A stretch of 64,000 nucleotides of DNA from Haliclystus octoradiatus (GCA_916610825.1 OU744449.1:4323743-4387742), one strand, 5' to 3'. Counted from the stretch's first letter, positions 35,194 through 46,107 are shown. The notes: generated by a model from the sequence alone, not told the origin. Made by a program: numbers and translations.

Positions 35194-35619
35194 TCAAGAG
35201 AATATATCCGTGGACCCGCTGGACTTTGCTCCTTTCTTTTTCTTTCGAGATACAGACTTTTTCGATGATGTTGTTCGTCCTTTCAGTGTGCCTGCTCGAT
35301 ACGAACTGCGGTTGTTCGTCTTGCTCTTGAGTTTTATACGTTTTATCGGTGGTTGTGAGAAAACATCGGTCACCATATCACCCAACGTCTCTTGACCACG
35401 TCTTTTCAGTGAAGTGCTCAGGTCCATACCACTTCCCACATCACCGAGCACGTCTACTCCAGTTCTAAGTGCTCTCTTTCCTGCTGAAAAGAGTCCACGT
35501 TTAACCATAGGGGCCACGGATCGGATGAGGGACTTGAACATACCACCTAGACCAGAGCCACCTCGTTGCCTTCGCGGATGCATCATCCTACGACTAGGAT
35601 CCATGTACCAGTTGTACAT
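35194..35619 (-). CDS. Basic virion core or membrane-active protein (adenovirus pX/pVI-like)
   Basis: 141 residues, rich in Lys, Arg, Gly and Ser. A glycine-rich, amphipathic segment (GLGGMFKSLIRSVAPMVKRG) is followed by a serine-lysine tail. Position next to the capsid gene and composition resemble small core or lytic proteins of adenoviruses and adintoviruses. Function is inferred from that resemblance only. An alternative start is Met 6. Confidence 0.72.
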   Translation of the reverse strand: MYNWYMDPSRRMMHPRRQRGGSGLGGMFKSLIRSVAPMVKRGLFSAGKRALRTGVDVLGDVGSGMDLSTSLKRRGQETLGDMVTDVFSQPPIKRIKLKSKTNNRSSYRAGTLKGRTTSSKKSVSRKKKKGAKSSGSTDIFS

Positions 35620-35700
35620 TGTTAATATTTTTAAATAAAAATCGATTTCTTCTGTTATTGACCTTTCTTTCTCCTACAGACAATGCCTGTCTCGGTTCGG

Positions 35701-36474
35701 CTACTCATAGAAACGGACAGGACTTCTTTTGAAGAGCAGGGTCACTAAGCTCTCCCCTCGCTGGAATGACACGAGATCGCCAGTGTCTGTTGTTATATAC
35801 ACGCCAATCGTGTGTATCTCTGTCTGACTCAAAGGTGAAAATTGTGGGTTGGTAAATTTCAGGCTTACAGATTCACCGTGTGCCCCTCGAATGGGTACCA
35901 CTTTAAGGAGAGGGGCAGAGACGTTTCCAACGTGTTGGTTTTTAATGATGTCTGTATAAACATAAAGTGAATTAAAGCCGTCCTCCATTGACGTCATAAA
36001 TGGTGAGTCTTGTACCCAGTTACCACCATCCAACAGTGCTTTGCGCGGAAATCCGAGTAAGTAGCTGATATCCGAATTCTCAAAATCCAGCTTGCAGCCG
36101 GATGGTATGACAACGGTGGTGTGACCCGAGGATTTATTGTAGTTTATTTTCACTGTCGGCATCGTAGTTGTTCCCAGACCTGCTTCTTTCAGAGCTTGAA
36201 TAACGTCTCCGGTTGATCCGTAATAACCCGGAGCAAGGGTCAGCGGATACGTTGTGCTTCCATCCGTTATCTGAATCCTGTTAAATCCCTTTCTGACGTT
36301 GTACCAAGTACGAGGATATCGTATTTCGGATAGCGCCACTTCCCAATGCCCCTTTAACGTCAAAGGCTTGGACAACTTGATTTGAAAACTCGATGCTTTA
36401 TTATCTGGATGCAAATCAAGGTTGCAGTTGCTAGCAAGCGTGACATAAAACTCTGTGATCTTGTCAACATTCAT
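35701..36474 (-). CDS. mCP: Minor capsid protein, penton-like single jelly roll
   Basis: 257 residues. The opening FYVTLASN, then FQIKLSKPLTLKGHWEVAL and SEIRYPRTWYNV, and later YVYTDIIKNQHVGNVSAPLL, are the familiar signature of Polinton minor capsid (PX) proteins that form fivefold vertices. The start overlaps the integrase stop by 4 bp (ATGA arrangement), suggesting coupled transcription or translation with its neighbour. Intact. Confidence 0.9.
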   Translation of the reverse strand: MNVDKITEFYVTLASNCNLDLHPDNKASSFQIKLSKPLTLKGHWEVALSEIRYPRTWYNVRKGFNRIQITDGSTTYPLTLAPGYYGSTGDVIQALKEAGLGTTTMPTVKINYNKSSGHTTVVIPSGCKLDFENSDISYLLGFPRKALLDGGNWVQDSPFMTSMEDGFNSLYVYTDIIKNQHVGNVSAPLLKVVPIRGAHGESVSLKFTNPQFSPLSQTEIHTIGVYITTDTGDLVSFQRGESLVTLLFKRSPVRFYE

Positions 36475-37574
36475 GTTCCTTCGATGTCAGATGCTAGAAC
36501 CCAGGAGTCAAATTCAGGTCCGTAGCCTAGCCAGCGGACAAAATATTGAGTCTGATTATCTTTGGTCTTTCTCTTTCTGATGATCCTCTCGATCCTGTAT
36601 ACCTGAGGGTCTTTCACCAACTGCAGCTCTTCTCGGTAAAATGTTCCAATTATGGGTTCACCGTTGAAATCTTCAAGCTTGTACACCGGCAATCTACCAT
36701 CGACAATATGTTTTATCTTGAATAGTTCTTCTGTCCAACCAGACAAATAGCTCTTGCGGAACAATGTTCTCTTGTGACTGATCCGCACGGTGTCACCAAT
36801 GCCAAGCCGTTTGCTTCGACTTGAAGGTCTCTCTTCCAATCTCTTGCGCTCGTAGATGTTGATCCAGGCCTCTATCTCGTTGTCCGGGGTGACATCGATG
36901 GGTCTCATCTTGATTGAACGATGATAAGCTTTGTTATATCTTGCCGTTAGGGATTGCAAAACCGGAAGATACCGACGTGTATTGTTTTTTGTGAAATAGG
37001 CAAACAGTAAGTTCTTGAAGGTCCTGTTGACTCTCTCTACGACCGAAGCCTTCTTTTCACTTTTTGTCGAGAACAGTTTGATGCCGTTAGACCTCAAAAG
37101 CTGTAGGAAAGTTCGATTATAAAATTCTGTTCCCTCGTCACTCTGAATTCTCTTGGGTTGACGGCCCGATCTTAATATCTTGACAAATGCCTTTGTGAGT
37201 TCTGCTCCGGTTTTGGTTTTCAAGGGCTGCACCCACAGGAACTTAGACAGTACGTCAATGCACATTAGCAAATATCTTGTGCCGTTGTTGACCCTGGACA
37301 ATTTGCTCAGGTCTACTAGGTCCACGACCCATTGTTCGTCCATGCTATAGACGACGACAGGGCGAGTTTTGAAGTTCTTCCTAGAAGGGTGATGTAAAGA
37401 GTATGTCCGCTGGGTCTTCAGCCATTCGGTCACCTGCTCCCTAGTCAATAGAGGAAGTACTTTCTTAGCCTCACGAAACAGACTTTCTCTTCCAGAATAA
37501 GCAGCTGGACTGTCCAGGTCATAGTATAGACTTTCCAACTGAGTGGAGGTGGTCTTATCGATTGTAGAACTCAT
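36471..37574 (-). CDS. INT: Retroviral-type integrase with C-terminal chromodomain
   Basis: 367 residues. The DDE core has Asp 85 in WVVDLVDL, Asp 146 in QSDEGTEF and Glu 180 in SVVERVNRTFK. A linker with RLGIGDTVRIS, seen in related integrases, follows. A chromodomain near residues 323-362 (YRIERIIRKR...YFVRWLGYGPEFDSWV) may guide insertion to modified chromatin. The enzyme joins the Polinton ends to the target and generates the 6-bp duplication seen here. Intact and apparently active by residue content. Confidence 0.95.
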   Translation of the reverse strand: MSSTIDKTTSTQLESLYYDLDSPAAYSGRESLFREAKKVLPLLTREQVTEWLKTQRTYSLHHPSRKNFKTRPVVVYSMDEQWVVDLVDLSKLSRVNNGTRYLLMCIDVLSKFLWVQPLKTKTGAELTKAFVKILRSGRQPKRIQSDEGTEFYNRTFLQLLRSNGIKLFSTKSEKKASVVERVNRTFKNLLFAYFTKNNTRRYLPVLQSLTARYNKAYHRSIKMRPIDVTPDNEIEAWINIYERKRLEERPSSRSKRLGIGDTVRISHKRTLFRKSYLSGWTEELFKIKHIVDGRLPVYKLEDFNGEPIIGTFYREELQLVKDPQVYRIERIIRKRKTKDNQTQYFVRWLGYGPEFDSWVLASDIEGT

Positions 37575-37743
37575 CTGCCGCGTCTGGATGTGGACAGTCT
37601 ATCTCGTCGAAGCCGTCCGGTTGATCTTCCGACTCTTCCAAACCATCCGTCTCGGACGTATGAAGATTGATTTCAGATGAACAGCAGATAAAGATACACT
37701 TTAGTTTCTCGAGTAGTTCTCTTGCATTAAATTGAAATGACAT
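37555..37743 (-). CDS. Small acidic ORF overlapping the integrase start
   Basis: 62 codons from the ATG at 37743, overlapping the integrase N-terminus by about 20 bp in another frame. It has a cysteine-containing hydrophobic patch (KCIFICCSSEI) and an acidic C-terminal part. I do not recognise it; it is kept because it fills the only gap in the leftward gene series. Confidence 0.35.
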   Translation of the reverse strand: MSFQFNARELLEKLKCIFICCSSEINLHTSETDGLEESEDQPDGFDEIDCPHPDAADEFYNR

Positions 37744-37815
37744 CTTATCATTACAACATCCCACTCTCAAATGACAATGCTAAATATCTACATGTAAGTT
37801 ATATCTGATTCAATT

Positions 37816-38679
37816 CTATCGCCTGGAGGCCGTAGAAGACAGCCACGGTAACTTTTTTGCCGCCTTGAAAGGGATTCTCGACTTGGGAGAGAACGCCCCT
37901 CTCACACGCTTTCTCGCCGTTTTCAGAGGTGCAACGTTCTCGACGCTTCCATCACTTTCAACGTCTTCAAATGTCACGTCACTGCCATGATTATCATCAT
38001 CATCATCACTGGTCTTTCGTGACTTGGTGCCTTGCTTGTAGGATCGTACACTCTGCAATCGTTTTTTATTCTTGATCCAATCCATGGGCACGTTGATCTG
38101 AGCTAAAGTCTTGGAAAATAAGGCTTTGTGAAATTCAGGTATATGGTCATCATCCCCCTTTCTAGTGCGCAATATATTCAGTACCAAGTCGGTGACATTT
38201 GAACCGGGAATGACCCGACCCTTGTAGATGAGCTCTCCACGATCGTTCCACCCCGCGATTCCCTTGTTGTTCTTGATGGCCTTCAGTAGTTTTTCTCCTT
38301 GTGGACGTAGAGATTTGGGGAGTGAATCCACTGTGACGACTTCAATATAATTTCCTCCCTCACTTTTACCCTCTTTGTCCTCCCTAGAGCTGGGGGATGC
38401 CTCTTCTCTGACACCGCTTATATTGAGCTTTACAGGTACAGGTTTCGGTGTTGTAACTGCTTTTCGCCAATGCTGAAACTCGTTGAGATCCTCTACGTAT
38501 TGCTGAACCTTTTGATCTTCTGGTACGTCTTCACGTCGTAGGTTTGCCTCGATGTCCTTGTGCGCTGTCATCATGGCATGTTTCTCCGGATTCAGTATTG
38601 CTTTGCTGTCCGTCTTTGATATCAAAGAATCGTACATCTCGGGTGAGATCACTACGTGTCTTCTAAAGTGGGTGGACAT
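37816..38679 (-). CDS. Conserved Polinton protein of unknown function
   Basis: 287 residues from the ATG at 38679. The central part WNDRGELIYKGRVIPGSNVT with the following DLVLNILRTRK reads like a conserved fold also seen in other animal Polintons. The C-terminal third is low-complexity, with an Asp run and a basic end. It sits between the small GGG-motif protein and the integrase; a structural or DNA-packaging role is possible, but not shown. Confidence 0.65.
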   Translation of the reverse strand: MSTHFRRHVVISPEMYDSLISKTDSKAILNPEKHAMMTAHKDIEANLRREDVPEDQKVQQYVEDLNEFQHWRKAVTTPKPVPVKLNISGVREEASPSSREDKEGKSEGGNYIEVVTVDSLPKSLRPQGEKLLKAIKNNKGIAGWNDRGELIYKGRVIPGSNVTDLVLNILRTRKGDDDHIPEFHKALFSKTLAQINVPMDWIKNKKRLQSVRSYKQGTKSRKTSDDDDDNHGSDVTFEDVESDGSVENVAPLKTARKRVRGAFSPKSRIPFKAAKKLPWLSSTASRR

Positions 38680-38681
38680 CA

Positions 38682-38999
38682 CTACAGAAGAGCATTGGCT
38701 AAAAGCTTTATCAGTGCACCTATAGGTCCACCTCCTTTCTGGTTAACCAATAAATTGCGTTTAGTTTTCACCGATTGCTTGGGCTTGACAAGTTTTCTCA
38801 GCAAGTTTCGATGTTTAAACAGCTTTTTCTTTTGGTCGGGCTTGATGGGGATTCGACCTTTCAACACGTTGAGAACTATATCGCAAATGGAATGGATGAG
38901 CTCTGGGCTGGCGACCTTGAGGAATTGTTGCTGATCTTTGTGTTTGCACGTCGTCAGCGCCTTCAGTATAGGTAGGTTCTTCTTCACTCTATGCGTCAT
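38682..38999 (-). CDS. Small basic conserved Polinton protein
   Basis: 105 residues. Contains NVLKGRIPIKPDQKKKL and KRNLLVNQKGGGPIG followed by a hydrophobic C-terminus (ALIKLLANALL). This pattern recurs in Polinton and adintovirus genomes as an unnamed small protein near the ATPase. The stop is adjacent to the next gene's start, indicating a compact operon-like leftward series. No biochemical function is assigned. Confidence 0.68.
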   Translation of the reverse strand: MTHRVKKNLPILKALTTCKHKDQQQFLKVASPELIHSICDIVLNVLKGRIPIKPDQKKKLFKHRNLLRKLVKPKQSVKTKRNLLVNQKGGGPIGALIKLLANALL

Positions 39000-39092
39000 G
39001 TCCGCGTGGAGGCGCTGTTGTGCATGTCACCGTGGTATGTTAGCAACTGACAGAGAGACATTTATCTGCACGAGATATGTAGGTACAAGGCA

Positions 39093-39728
39093 TCACGTTC
39101 GCTCCTGATAGTTGTGATGTGGGAACTCGTCTGGCAGTATTCTGGCCCGAATGCGAAACTTTTCCGGCGTGGTCGATTTAAAGTCGAGAAATAGATAAGA
39201 ATGCGGTTCTCTGACAGCGTCTTGATAGGCCTGTTGTAGGAATGTGATGTTGTGAGGGCTGATTTGTTTGGCTAGATGGGTAAACTGCGAGGCATCTCTC
39301 GGGTTCTTAAAGATGATCATGTAGTCCGAGTTTCGTGATATCAATCGCTGGTCTTTGTGAAACAGATCTTGTGTTAGCATGGCCACACTCATATTGTCGT
39401 GACGACCCTTGAAAAACAACTCGGCGATTCTTCCATCCTTGCACTTGTCCATCATGTCGTCTAGCACAACCAGAGTGTTCGTTTTGAGGTCGAGCATGGA
39501 TGTCAAATCGTTGGGAAGACCTTCGATGTACTTGACTGCCATCTTTAGCTTCATCAATTCATCGTAGAGCTTGGGTTGATGTTTGGTGTAGCACCAGATA
39601 ACTTGGTTGATATCGGGGGTGATCATCACGTCTCCGTATTTCAGCAGCCTTTTCATAAACTCTGTCTTCCCCGAGCCCCGCGTCCCCGAGACTAACATGC
39701 TGAACGGATGATGCAATCTCACGTCCAT
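39093..39728 (-). CDS. ATP: FtsK/HerA-type genome-packaging ATPase
   Basis: 211 residues. Walker A GTRGSGKT at 15-22 and Walker B TLVVLDD ending at Asp 90-91, followed by a sensor-like MLTQDLFH, identify the A32/FtsK-HerA packaging family that pumps DNA into capsids. The start ATG overlaps no other gene; a TATAAAC-like box lies about 55 bp upstream on the minus strand. Intact. Confidence 0.93.
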   Translation of the reverse strand: MDVRLHHPFSMLVSGTRGSGKTEFMKRLLKYGDVMITPDINQVIWCYTKHQPKLYDELMKLKMAVKYIEGLPNDLTSMLDLKTNTLVVLDDMMDKCKDGRIAELFFKGRHDNMSVAMLTQDLFHKDQRLISRNSDYMIIFKNPRDASQFTHLAKQISPHNITFLQQAYQDAVREPHSYLFLDFKSTTPEKFRIRARILPDEFPHHNYQERT

Positions 39729-39906
39729 GGTTCACTGCAATGGCCAGAATCTGACTCGTTTTCACTACCCCGCTTTTGTTTATACAAATCTGACAAAGAG
39801 AAAGGCTTGCCTGGGCTTGTCTGTATTGTCAGTTGTCACGTGTCAGTCTTGACCATATTTGTAATGTAGATTACCTTATTTGGTTACCTTATGTATACCC
39901 TCAGGC

Positions 39907-39914
39907 TATAAAAG
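39907..39914 (+). promoter_or_regulatory. TATA box of the DNA polymerase gene
   Basis: TATAAAAG is set in GCTATAAAAGTTGACTGA. Just downstream, a pyrimidine tract and TTGACAG|CTG (AG at 39949-39950) form a good splice acceptor, so transcripts from an upstream exon could also join here. Confidence 0.6.
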
Positions 39915-39996
39915 TTGACTGATATTGCTCATTTTTTTTTTCATTGACAGCTGCCCTCACCATCTGTCTCTTGAAGAAGCACCGGGAAAAGATAGA

Positions 39997-40515
39997 ATGC
40001 CTTACAGATGTCAATCATGTCAGAAAAGATTTACAAAGAAATCTTCGCTCAAGAGACACATCATGGAGGTACATGGAAGCAGGAATTTCAAGTGTCCAAC
40101 CTGCTTGGTTGATTTCTCACGGAAAGAGCATCTTAAAAATCACGCTTCTATTTGCAAAAGGAATCTAGTAGGAAAGTCAACCAATTCTCAAGATAACACA
40201 GAGACCATCCCACAAAAGACTAGTGTTTCACTCCCGAGCGGGCCTGTGCCTAGCAATGACATTGTCATCGTGGGAGACTTCAAAGATAACCTGCCACAGT
40301 CCGATGATGAGAATGATATCGTTAATCACGACTATTACATGGATCGAGTGCGTTATGAGCTTGGTGCAGATGATGCCGTCTCAGACAAGGTAAAAATATT
40401 GTACAAACATTATGTCTGTTGAAACCCTGCAAAAGAAATTTTGAGATACCATTGGTCCGCTCAATATTTTATTTCTCGTTTTGTTTTCAACTCATTGTTA
40501 TTCAGGTTGTTCCAG

Positions 40516-40560
<45 letters not shown>

Positions 40561-43500
40561 GTGATAACAATAATGATGCTGCTGCTTATGATGACGATGA
40601 TAATGATGATGTGGCTAATTTTGACCCGGAATTGGCTGCACGTGCTCTTTTCAAAAACATGACTATTGCTGATGATATTAGCACTCCTGTTGATGTTGAG
40701 CAAGTGAATACAAACCATGCTACTACGCAGTCCTCCAGCACTATGATTATTGACTTTTCTCAAGCCTTCATAAATCCAACAGCAAGTGAAGACCTAGAAA
40801 TTGATATGCTTTACAAGTGTGAGGTATGTCACTTGCTTTTTGTGGACGAACAGCAGCATTTAAATCACGTGGGATGCCATGATGTTAAGCGACCACACAT
40901 GTGTTCATGTTGTGGTAAGTGCTACGCCAAGAAAACTCAACTCGAATTGCATGTACGTCATTGTCGTGACATACTCGACCAGAATTTTGATGATACCAAA
41001 GTACAGCAGGGTGGGTCCGGAGTGAACGTTGAGAGCACTGATGATGGATCTACTTACAATGCCGATCTACCACCAACGGTGAAAAAATCTTCCCTAAACA
41101 AGACAGCCATTGTGTATACGAAAGATTTTGGTCCGAACAATGTCAGTAATTCTTTGTTTCACTTCAAACAGATGGTTTCGTTATTCTCCGACGTTATTGC
41201 CAGAGAATGCCGTGAGAGATCTGCGATCAAGTTTTTCATTTCAACATCGGTCATTTTTCACAAGTCTGATGATGTGAACGAAGTGACTGATCCCCCAGTT
41301 GTATTCCGTTCGGAAGTTTTTCGCCTGCTCAGACTGGATAAGAAATTGGATTTCTTTCTTGATGTTTCTCATGATCAACTACTTAATAAAATTGAGCAGT
41401 ACCAACAAAATGGCTCCTCTTGGGTTTTCAGCCATTTCGAGTCTCTCGACGTTGGCATAGTGTCCTACGAACCTTTGCGTGGATCGTCGTTTGTTAGCTT
41501 ACCTGATGAATTGGCGGCACGGAAAGCCACAGTCAACGTCAAGAATAATGACAACCGTTGTTTCATGTGGGCAGTTCTAGCAGCTCTATATCCCACCAAG
41601 ATAAATCGAAATCGTACAGCAAGTTACAAGAGACATGCAAGAACTTTAAATTTTGGAGATTTAACCTTTCCAATAGAATTAAAAGACATTGATAAATTCG
41701 AAGAAATGAACTTGATATCTGTGCATGTCTTTGGTTATGAAGATAGAAAGATTGTCCCACTGAGGATTTCCCACAATCAACACACTTCTCGCCATGTGAA
41801 TTTGCTGATGATTTCCGATGACTACACTCCTATAGAAGACGAAGAAGTTGAAGGTGAACAACATGAACGTAGAAGATACATCGATAATTTCGACAATCAG
41901 ATGGATATTGATGTGCAGAACCGACAAAGAAGTCATTACGTCACAATTGATTCCCTGAGCAGGCTCCTAAGTAAACAGCATAACAAGCGGAAATCGAAAA
42001 CACATTTCTGTCAATATTGCTTGCATGGATGTTGGTCAGCGGAAGTGTTGGAAAAACATATTGATCGATGTAAAAAGCACAATGCTCAACGCGTCCGATT
42101 ACCCTTGAAAGGTGACATTAATAAAAGAGACATAGTGCAGTTCACAAAGTTGGAAGCTCAGATGCGTCTTCCATTTGTGTTTTACGCTGATACGGAAAGT
42201 CTCCTCATCAAGACAACTGACCAGAACGTCAGCAGTGGAGGTTCAACCAAAGTCGTTTCTCAACACGTGGCATGTGGATACGGACTTATCCTTAAATCGT
42301 CTTGTGAGGAATACACGGAGCAACCAGTGGTTTATAGGGGTCCAGATCCTATGACACATTTTCTAGATACCTTAGCTGAAAAGTTGGAAAAAATCAAAAA
42401 TATTGTACGTAATCCAAAGAAAATGATCCCCTTAACACCGTATCAACAGAGGACGCATGATGCTGCACAGAACTGCTACATCTGTGGTAAATGTGGATTT
42501 TCGTTATCTAATAATAAGGACGGGAGGCACAAGGTCATGGACCATGATCATATCACCGGACATTATCGTGGTGCAGCCCATTCTAATTGCAATTTGCAAT
42601 ACCGGCTTGATCAGGATCGCATTAAGATCCCTGTCGTGTTTCATAATTTGAGGGGATATGATGCTCATCACATCATGGGTTCTGTGACTGAGCGTCATGG
42701 AAAAGTGATTGAGTGCATTCCCCTCGACATGGAAAAGTACATTACTTTTAAAATCGGTGGAGCCACTTTCCTGGACTCGATGCAGTTCATGCCATCGAGT
42801 CTCAGTTCTTTGGTGGACAATTTGTCAATGGAACAGTTGAAGACGTTGCGTTGTTACCTGGAAAAAACAGACATGTCTGACGATTTTGTTAATGAGGCGA
42901 TGAAGCTGATGAAGAGAAAGGGCGTGTATCCGTATGAATATATGGATAGTTGGGCACGATTCGATGAGTCTTCCCTACCACCAGCAGAATCGTTTTACAG
43001 CTGCATTACAGAAGAAGGCGTATCTGAACAGGATTACCAGCACGCTAAGAACGTCTTTGAATCGTTTAATATGAAAAACTTGGGAGAGTATCATGACTTT
43101 TATCTCCTGACGGATGTGGTGTTGTTGGCAGATGTGTTTGAGGCGTTCAGAGACACTTGTCTTCAGCATTACGGACTTGATCCGTGCCACTTTTACACTT
43201 CGCCCGGTATGGCTTGGTGTGCAGCTTTGAAGATGACAGGTGTCAAGTTGGAGCTCTTGTGTGACGTAGACAAGCATCTGTTCTTCGAAGAGGGCCTCCG
43301 GGGTGGTGTGGCAGTGATTTCACATCGTTATGCCAAAGCAAATAATCCCAGATGTCCTGAGTACAATTCCAAAGATCCTACATCTCATTTGGTTTACTGG
43401 GATGCAAAGTGAGTGTCATGTGTTGGCATCGTATCTGTTTTATTGTCTGGTCTGCATGAAAATAGATGTCTAATCGAGCGCTTTTATTCTTCTCTTTTCA

Positions 43501-44865
43501 GTAATTTGTACGGCTGGGCCATGTCAGAGCCACTTCCAACTGGAAAATTTCGCTGGCTTTCTGAGTCGGAAATTTCCAGTTTGGATTTTGGCACCGTTTC
43601 TGATGACAGTGAAATCGGATACGTACTGGAATGTGATCTAGAATATCCTCCGTCTATTCATGATCAACATTCCGAGTACCCGTTGGCTCCAGAAAAGATG
43701 GTCATCACTCCCGACATGCGCTCCCCATGTCACAACTATGTACTCGATCAAGAGAATGGATCGTTCACAACTAGAACATCAAGTTCTACAAAGCTCGTTC
43801 CGAACCTCCGAAACAAAGAAAAGTACATTGTACATTATAGAAACTTGAAGTTTTACCTCGATCATGGTATGATACTTGGAAAAGTTCACCAGGTAACCAT
43901 GTCATCATTTATTGAGAGATTGAGCTTTACGTTGTGTACAATTACTTTCAATAACAGTCGTTTTCATTTACTTCCTATATCTTTAGGTATTGTCATTCTC
44001 ACAGTCTGCTTGGTTGAAGGTGTTTATTTCATTTAATACAAGTAAACGCGCCCAAGCAAGTAACGAGTTTGAAAAAAACTTTTTCAAGCTTGCCAACAAC
44101 AGTTGTTTTGGCAAAACGTGTGAGAATTTACGAAATAGAAGGACAGTAAATCTGGTAACAAATCCACAGAGTTTAAAAAAATTGGTGTGTAAGCCGACTT
44201 TCAAATCCTTTAGAATATTTCATCAGAATTTATGTGCCGTAGAGAGGGCTCAAGCCGAACTGTATTTGAACAGACCTCTTTATGTTGGATTTTGTATCCT
44301 TGACTTAAGTAAACTGCTTATGTACACCTTTCATTACGATTACGTGAAGAGGAGATATCCTGGGCAGAGATCTAAACTGTTGTTTACAGACACCGATTCG
44401 CTAGCTTATACTATTGAAACGGAAGATATTTATTCAGATATGGCAGAAGACCACACCCGTTTTGATTTTAGTGGCTATCCATCTGACCATCATTGCTATT
44501 CCACGGAGAATAAAAAGGTTATTGGAAAATTTAAAGATGAACTTGGTGGAAAGCCTATGTTTGAATTCGTCGGGCTTAGGGCCAAGCTTTATGCTTTCAA
44601 CTTTGAGGGGAAAGAGGTGAAAAAAGCTAAAGGTGTAAAGAAGACCACTATTCAAAAGCATCTGTCTTTTGAGGACTACAAAAGATGTCTCTTCGATTCA
44701 ATTATTGTTATTCGTAGTATGACCCAGATCAGGTCTAAAAATCATAAACTACAAACTGTTACCATGACAAAGAAAGCCCTCGCGTCGTCCGATGATAAGC
44801 GGTACTTGCTGGCAGACGGAGTAACGTCACTGCCATACGGACACAAAGACATTTCTATAGAATAG
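39997..44865 (+). CDS. POLB: Protein-primed-type DNA polymerase B, four exons, N-terminal zinc fingers
   Basis: Exons are 39997-40389, 40506-43408, 43502-43892 and 43987-44865. All junctions have GT/AG and keep frame, giving about 1,520 residues. The N-terminus has two C2H2 fingers in exon 1 and more in exon 2, separated by an Asp-rich stretch at a GAT repeat. Next are an NRCFMWAVLAALYP domain shared by Polinton polymerases and exonuclease motif FYADTES. A cysteine-rich HNH/endonuclease VII-like segment (DHDHITGHYRGAAHSNC) follows. The polymerase motifs are A (split by intron 2, at DA|NNLYG), B (NNSCFGKT) and C (FTDTDS). The enzyme replicates the element. All catalytic residues appear present. 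Confidence 0.94.
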
Positions 44866-45043
44866 CGTAATTATATGATCTAGAATGATCTAGAATTGAT
44901 TTGTAAATACATAAAGAAACATTTCCAGATATAACTCATTAATCCCTTTGTTAGTATATTTCTCTTTTACTTGAAAAAATACAATTTATTATTACATTAT
45001 ATCATGATTATTTTTTTTTTGTAAAACTATATTGGATTCCCAT
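44866..45043. terminator. Convergent 3' ends of the polymerase and right-end genes
   Basis: AT-rich 180 bp between convergent stops. It holds ACATAAAGAAAC and poly-T/TTTATTATT runs, compatible with polyadenylation signals on both strands; no single signal could be assigned with confidence. Confidence 0.3.
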
Positions 45044-45889
45044 CTATTCTATCTTTACTGTTGTTGAATCTTTCTTCTCGGGTTGTTCTTCTTCCACATT
45101 AATCTCATCTGACTTTGCCATGCTCCTCTTGACAGCGTCAACCCACTCGGGATCACGAAGTAGATCGACTTTATGCAAGTAGAGTCGTTTGGTATTTATT
45201 GCCATAGTTTCATTCTTGCTTAGAAATGAAAACAGTTTTGCGTTGGCGAGTTCCTCGTCGACACGATTGATCAAGTCGTAGAACGTGGTGTCTATCTGGG
45301 CTTCAAAGTCAGCCATCAGACATAGATCATGATCCTTCTGGGATGGGCAGTCGTTCTGACAACCATAGCACAAATCTTTCACGACGTCTGGAAAAATCTT
45401 CAACATCAGCTCTGCGTAGACAGTGGCCATTTCTAATCTATGTCTCGATTGCCATGATGTAAGTTCCAATTCATCCACTGTTAGATGTGTCACTGGCACT
45501 TTTTCATCTTTGTCTTCCTGCATCTCCATCTGTATACTCGTATCACCCATCCTATCTACTTCGACTTTCTGTAATTGTTTACTGTAAGTCTGAAAAGATC
45601 TCTTGATAGAGTTTAGTGCTCTGATAATGTCAGGGATGCTTGAAGCGTGTAATAGAATTGATCCCATTTCAGTACCATTGTTGTTACTTTGTTGCATCAA
45701 GGCATATAATCCTTTAGTTCTATTCTGTTCATCTACATGAGCCGTTACATCCACATTTGTGTAAGAGGATTTTGTGCTTCTCCATGATTTTAGCATTTTC
45801 TTAAATAGGCGCGTATCTTTCTTTCTTCTAAGTGTGTCTCTTGCCCTATCCTGGCTTGCATGAATCCATTCTGGAACAGCTGAAGCCAT
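45044..45889 (-). CDS. Conserved right-end Polinton protein with Cys/His motif
   Basis: 281 residues. Basic N-terminus, an acidic middle, and a C-x2-C-x3-C plus H-x2-C cluster (CYGCQNDCPSQKDHDLC) that may bind zinc. An acidic, charged tail follows. Similar right-end proteins with a CxGC...PSQ...H..C pattern occur in other Polintons, but I know no function. TATAAATA on the minus strand (45955-45962) is about 66 bp upstream of the ATG, so it has its own promoter. Confidence 0.65.
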   Translation of the reverse strand: MASAVPEWIHASQDRARDTLRRKKDTRLFKKMLKSWRSTKSSYTNVDVTAHVDEQNRTKGLYALMQQSNNNGTEMGSILLHASSIPDIIRALNSIKRSFQTYSKQLQKVEVDRMGDTSIQMEMQEDKDEKVPVTHLTVDELELTSWQSRHRLEMATVYAELMLKIFPDVVKDLCYGCQNDCPSQKDHDLCLMADFEAQIDTTFYDLINRVDEELANAKLFSFLSKNETMAINTKRLYLHKVDLLRDPEWVDAVKRSMAKSDEINVEEEQPEKKDSTTVKIE

Positions 45890-45954
45890 GGTCGTAGTTT
45901 GAGTCCTGTCTACTGTAACTGTGCTTGTAAAGCTATAGCTGCTGGATTGTATTC

Positions 45955-45962
45955 TATTTATA
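45955..45962 (-). promoter_or_regulatory. TATA box of the right-end Polinton gene
   Basis: TATAAATA on the minus strand within GAGTATAAATAGAAT, 66 bp before the ATG at 45889. Confidence 0.55.
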
Positions 45963-46107
45963 CTCAGAATAACACCCGAATGAGGTTGAATATATGCTAG
46001 AACATGCTCAACACTACTTTATGAAGCTGTGATATGGGTATCCTGTATATATTTAGACATGACCTCATCTGTCTAATTTATTCTATTCTCAGTACAAGAT
46101 CACGTAA

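Noticed and set aside
40461..40763. Minus-strand frame opposite the Asp-rich stretch of the polymerase
   Set aside because: Shadow of a GAT repeat inside a real exon.
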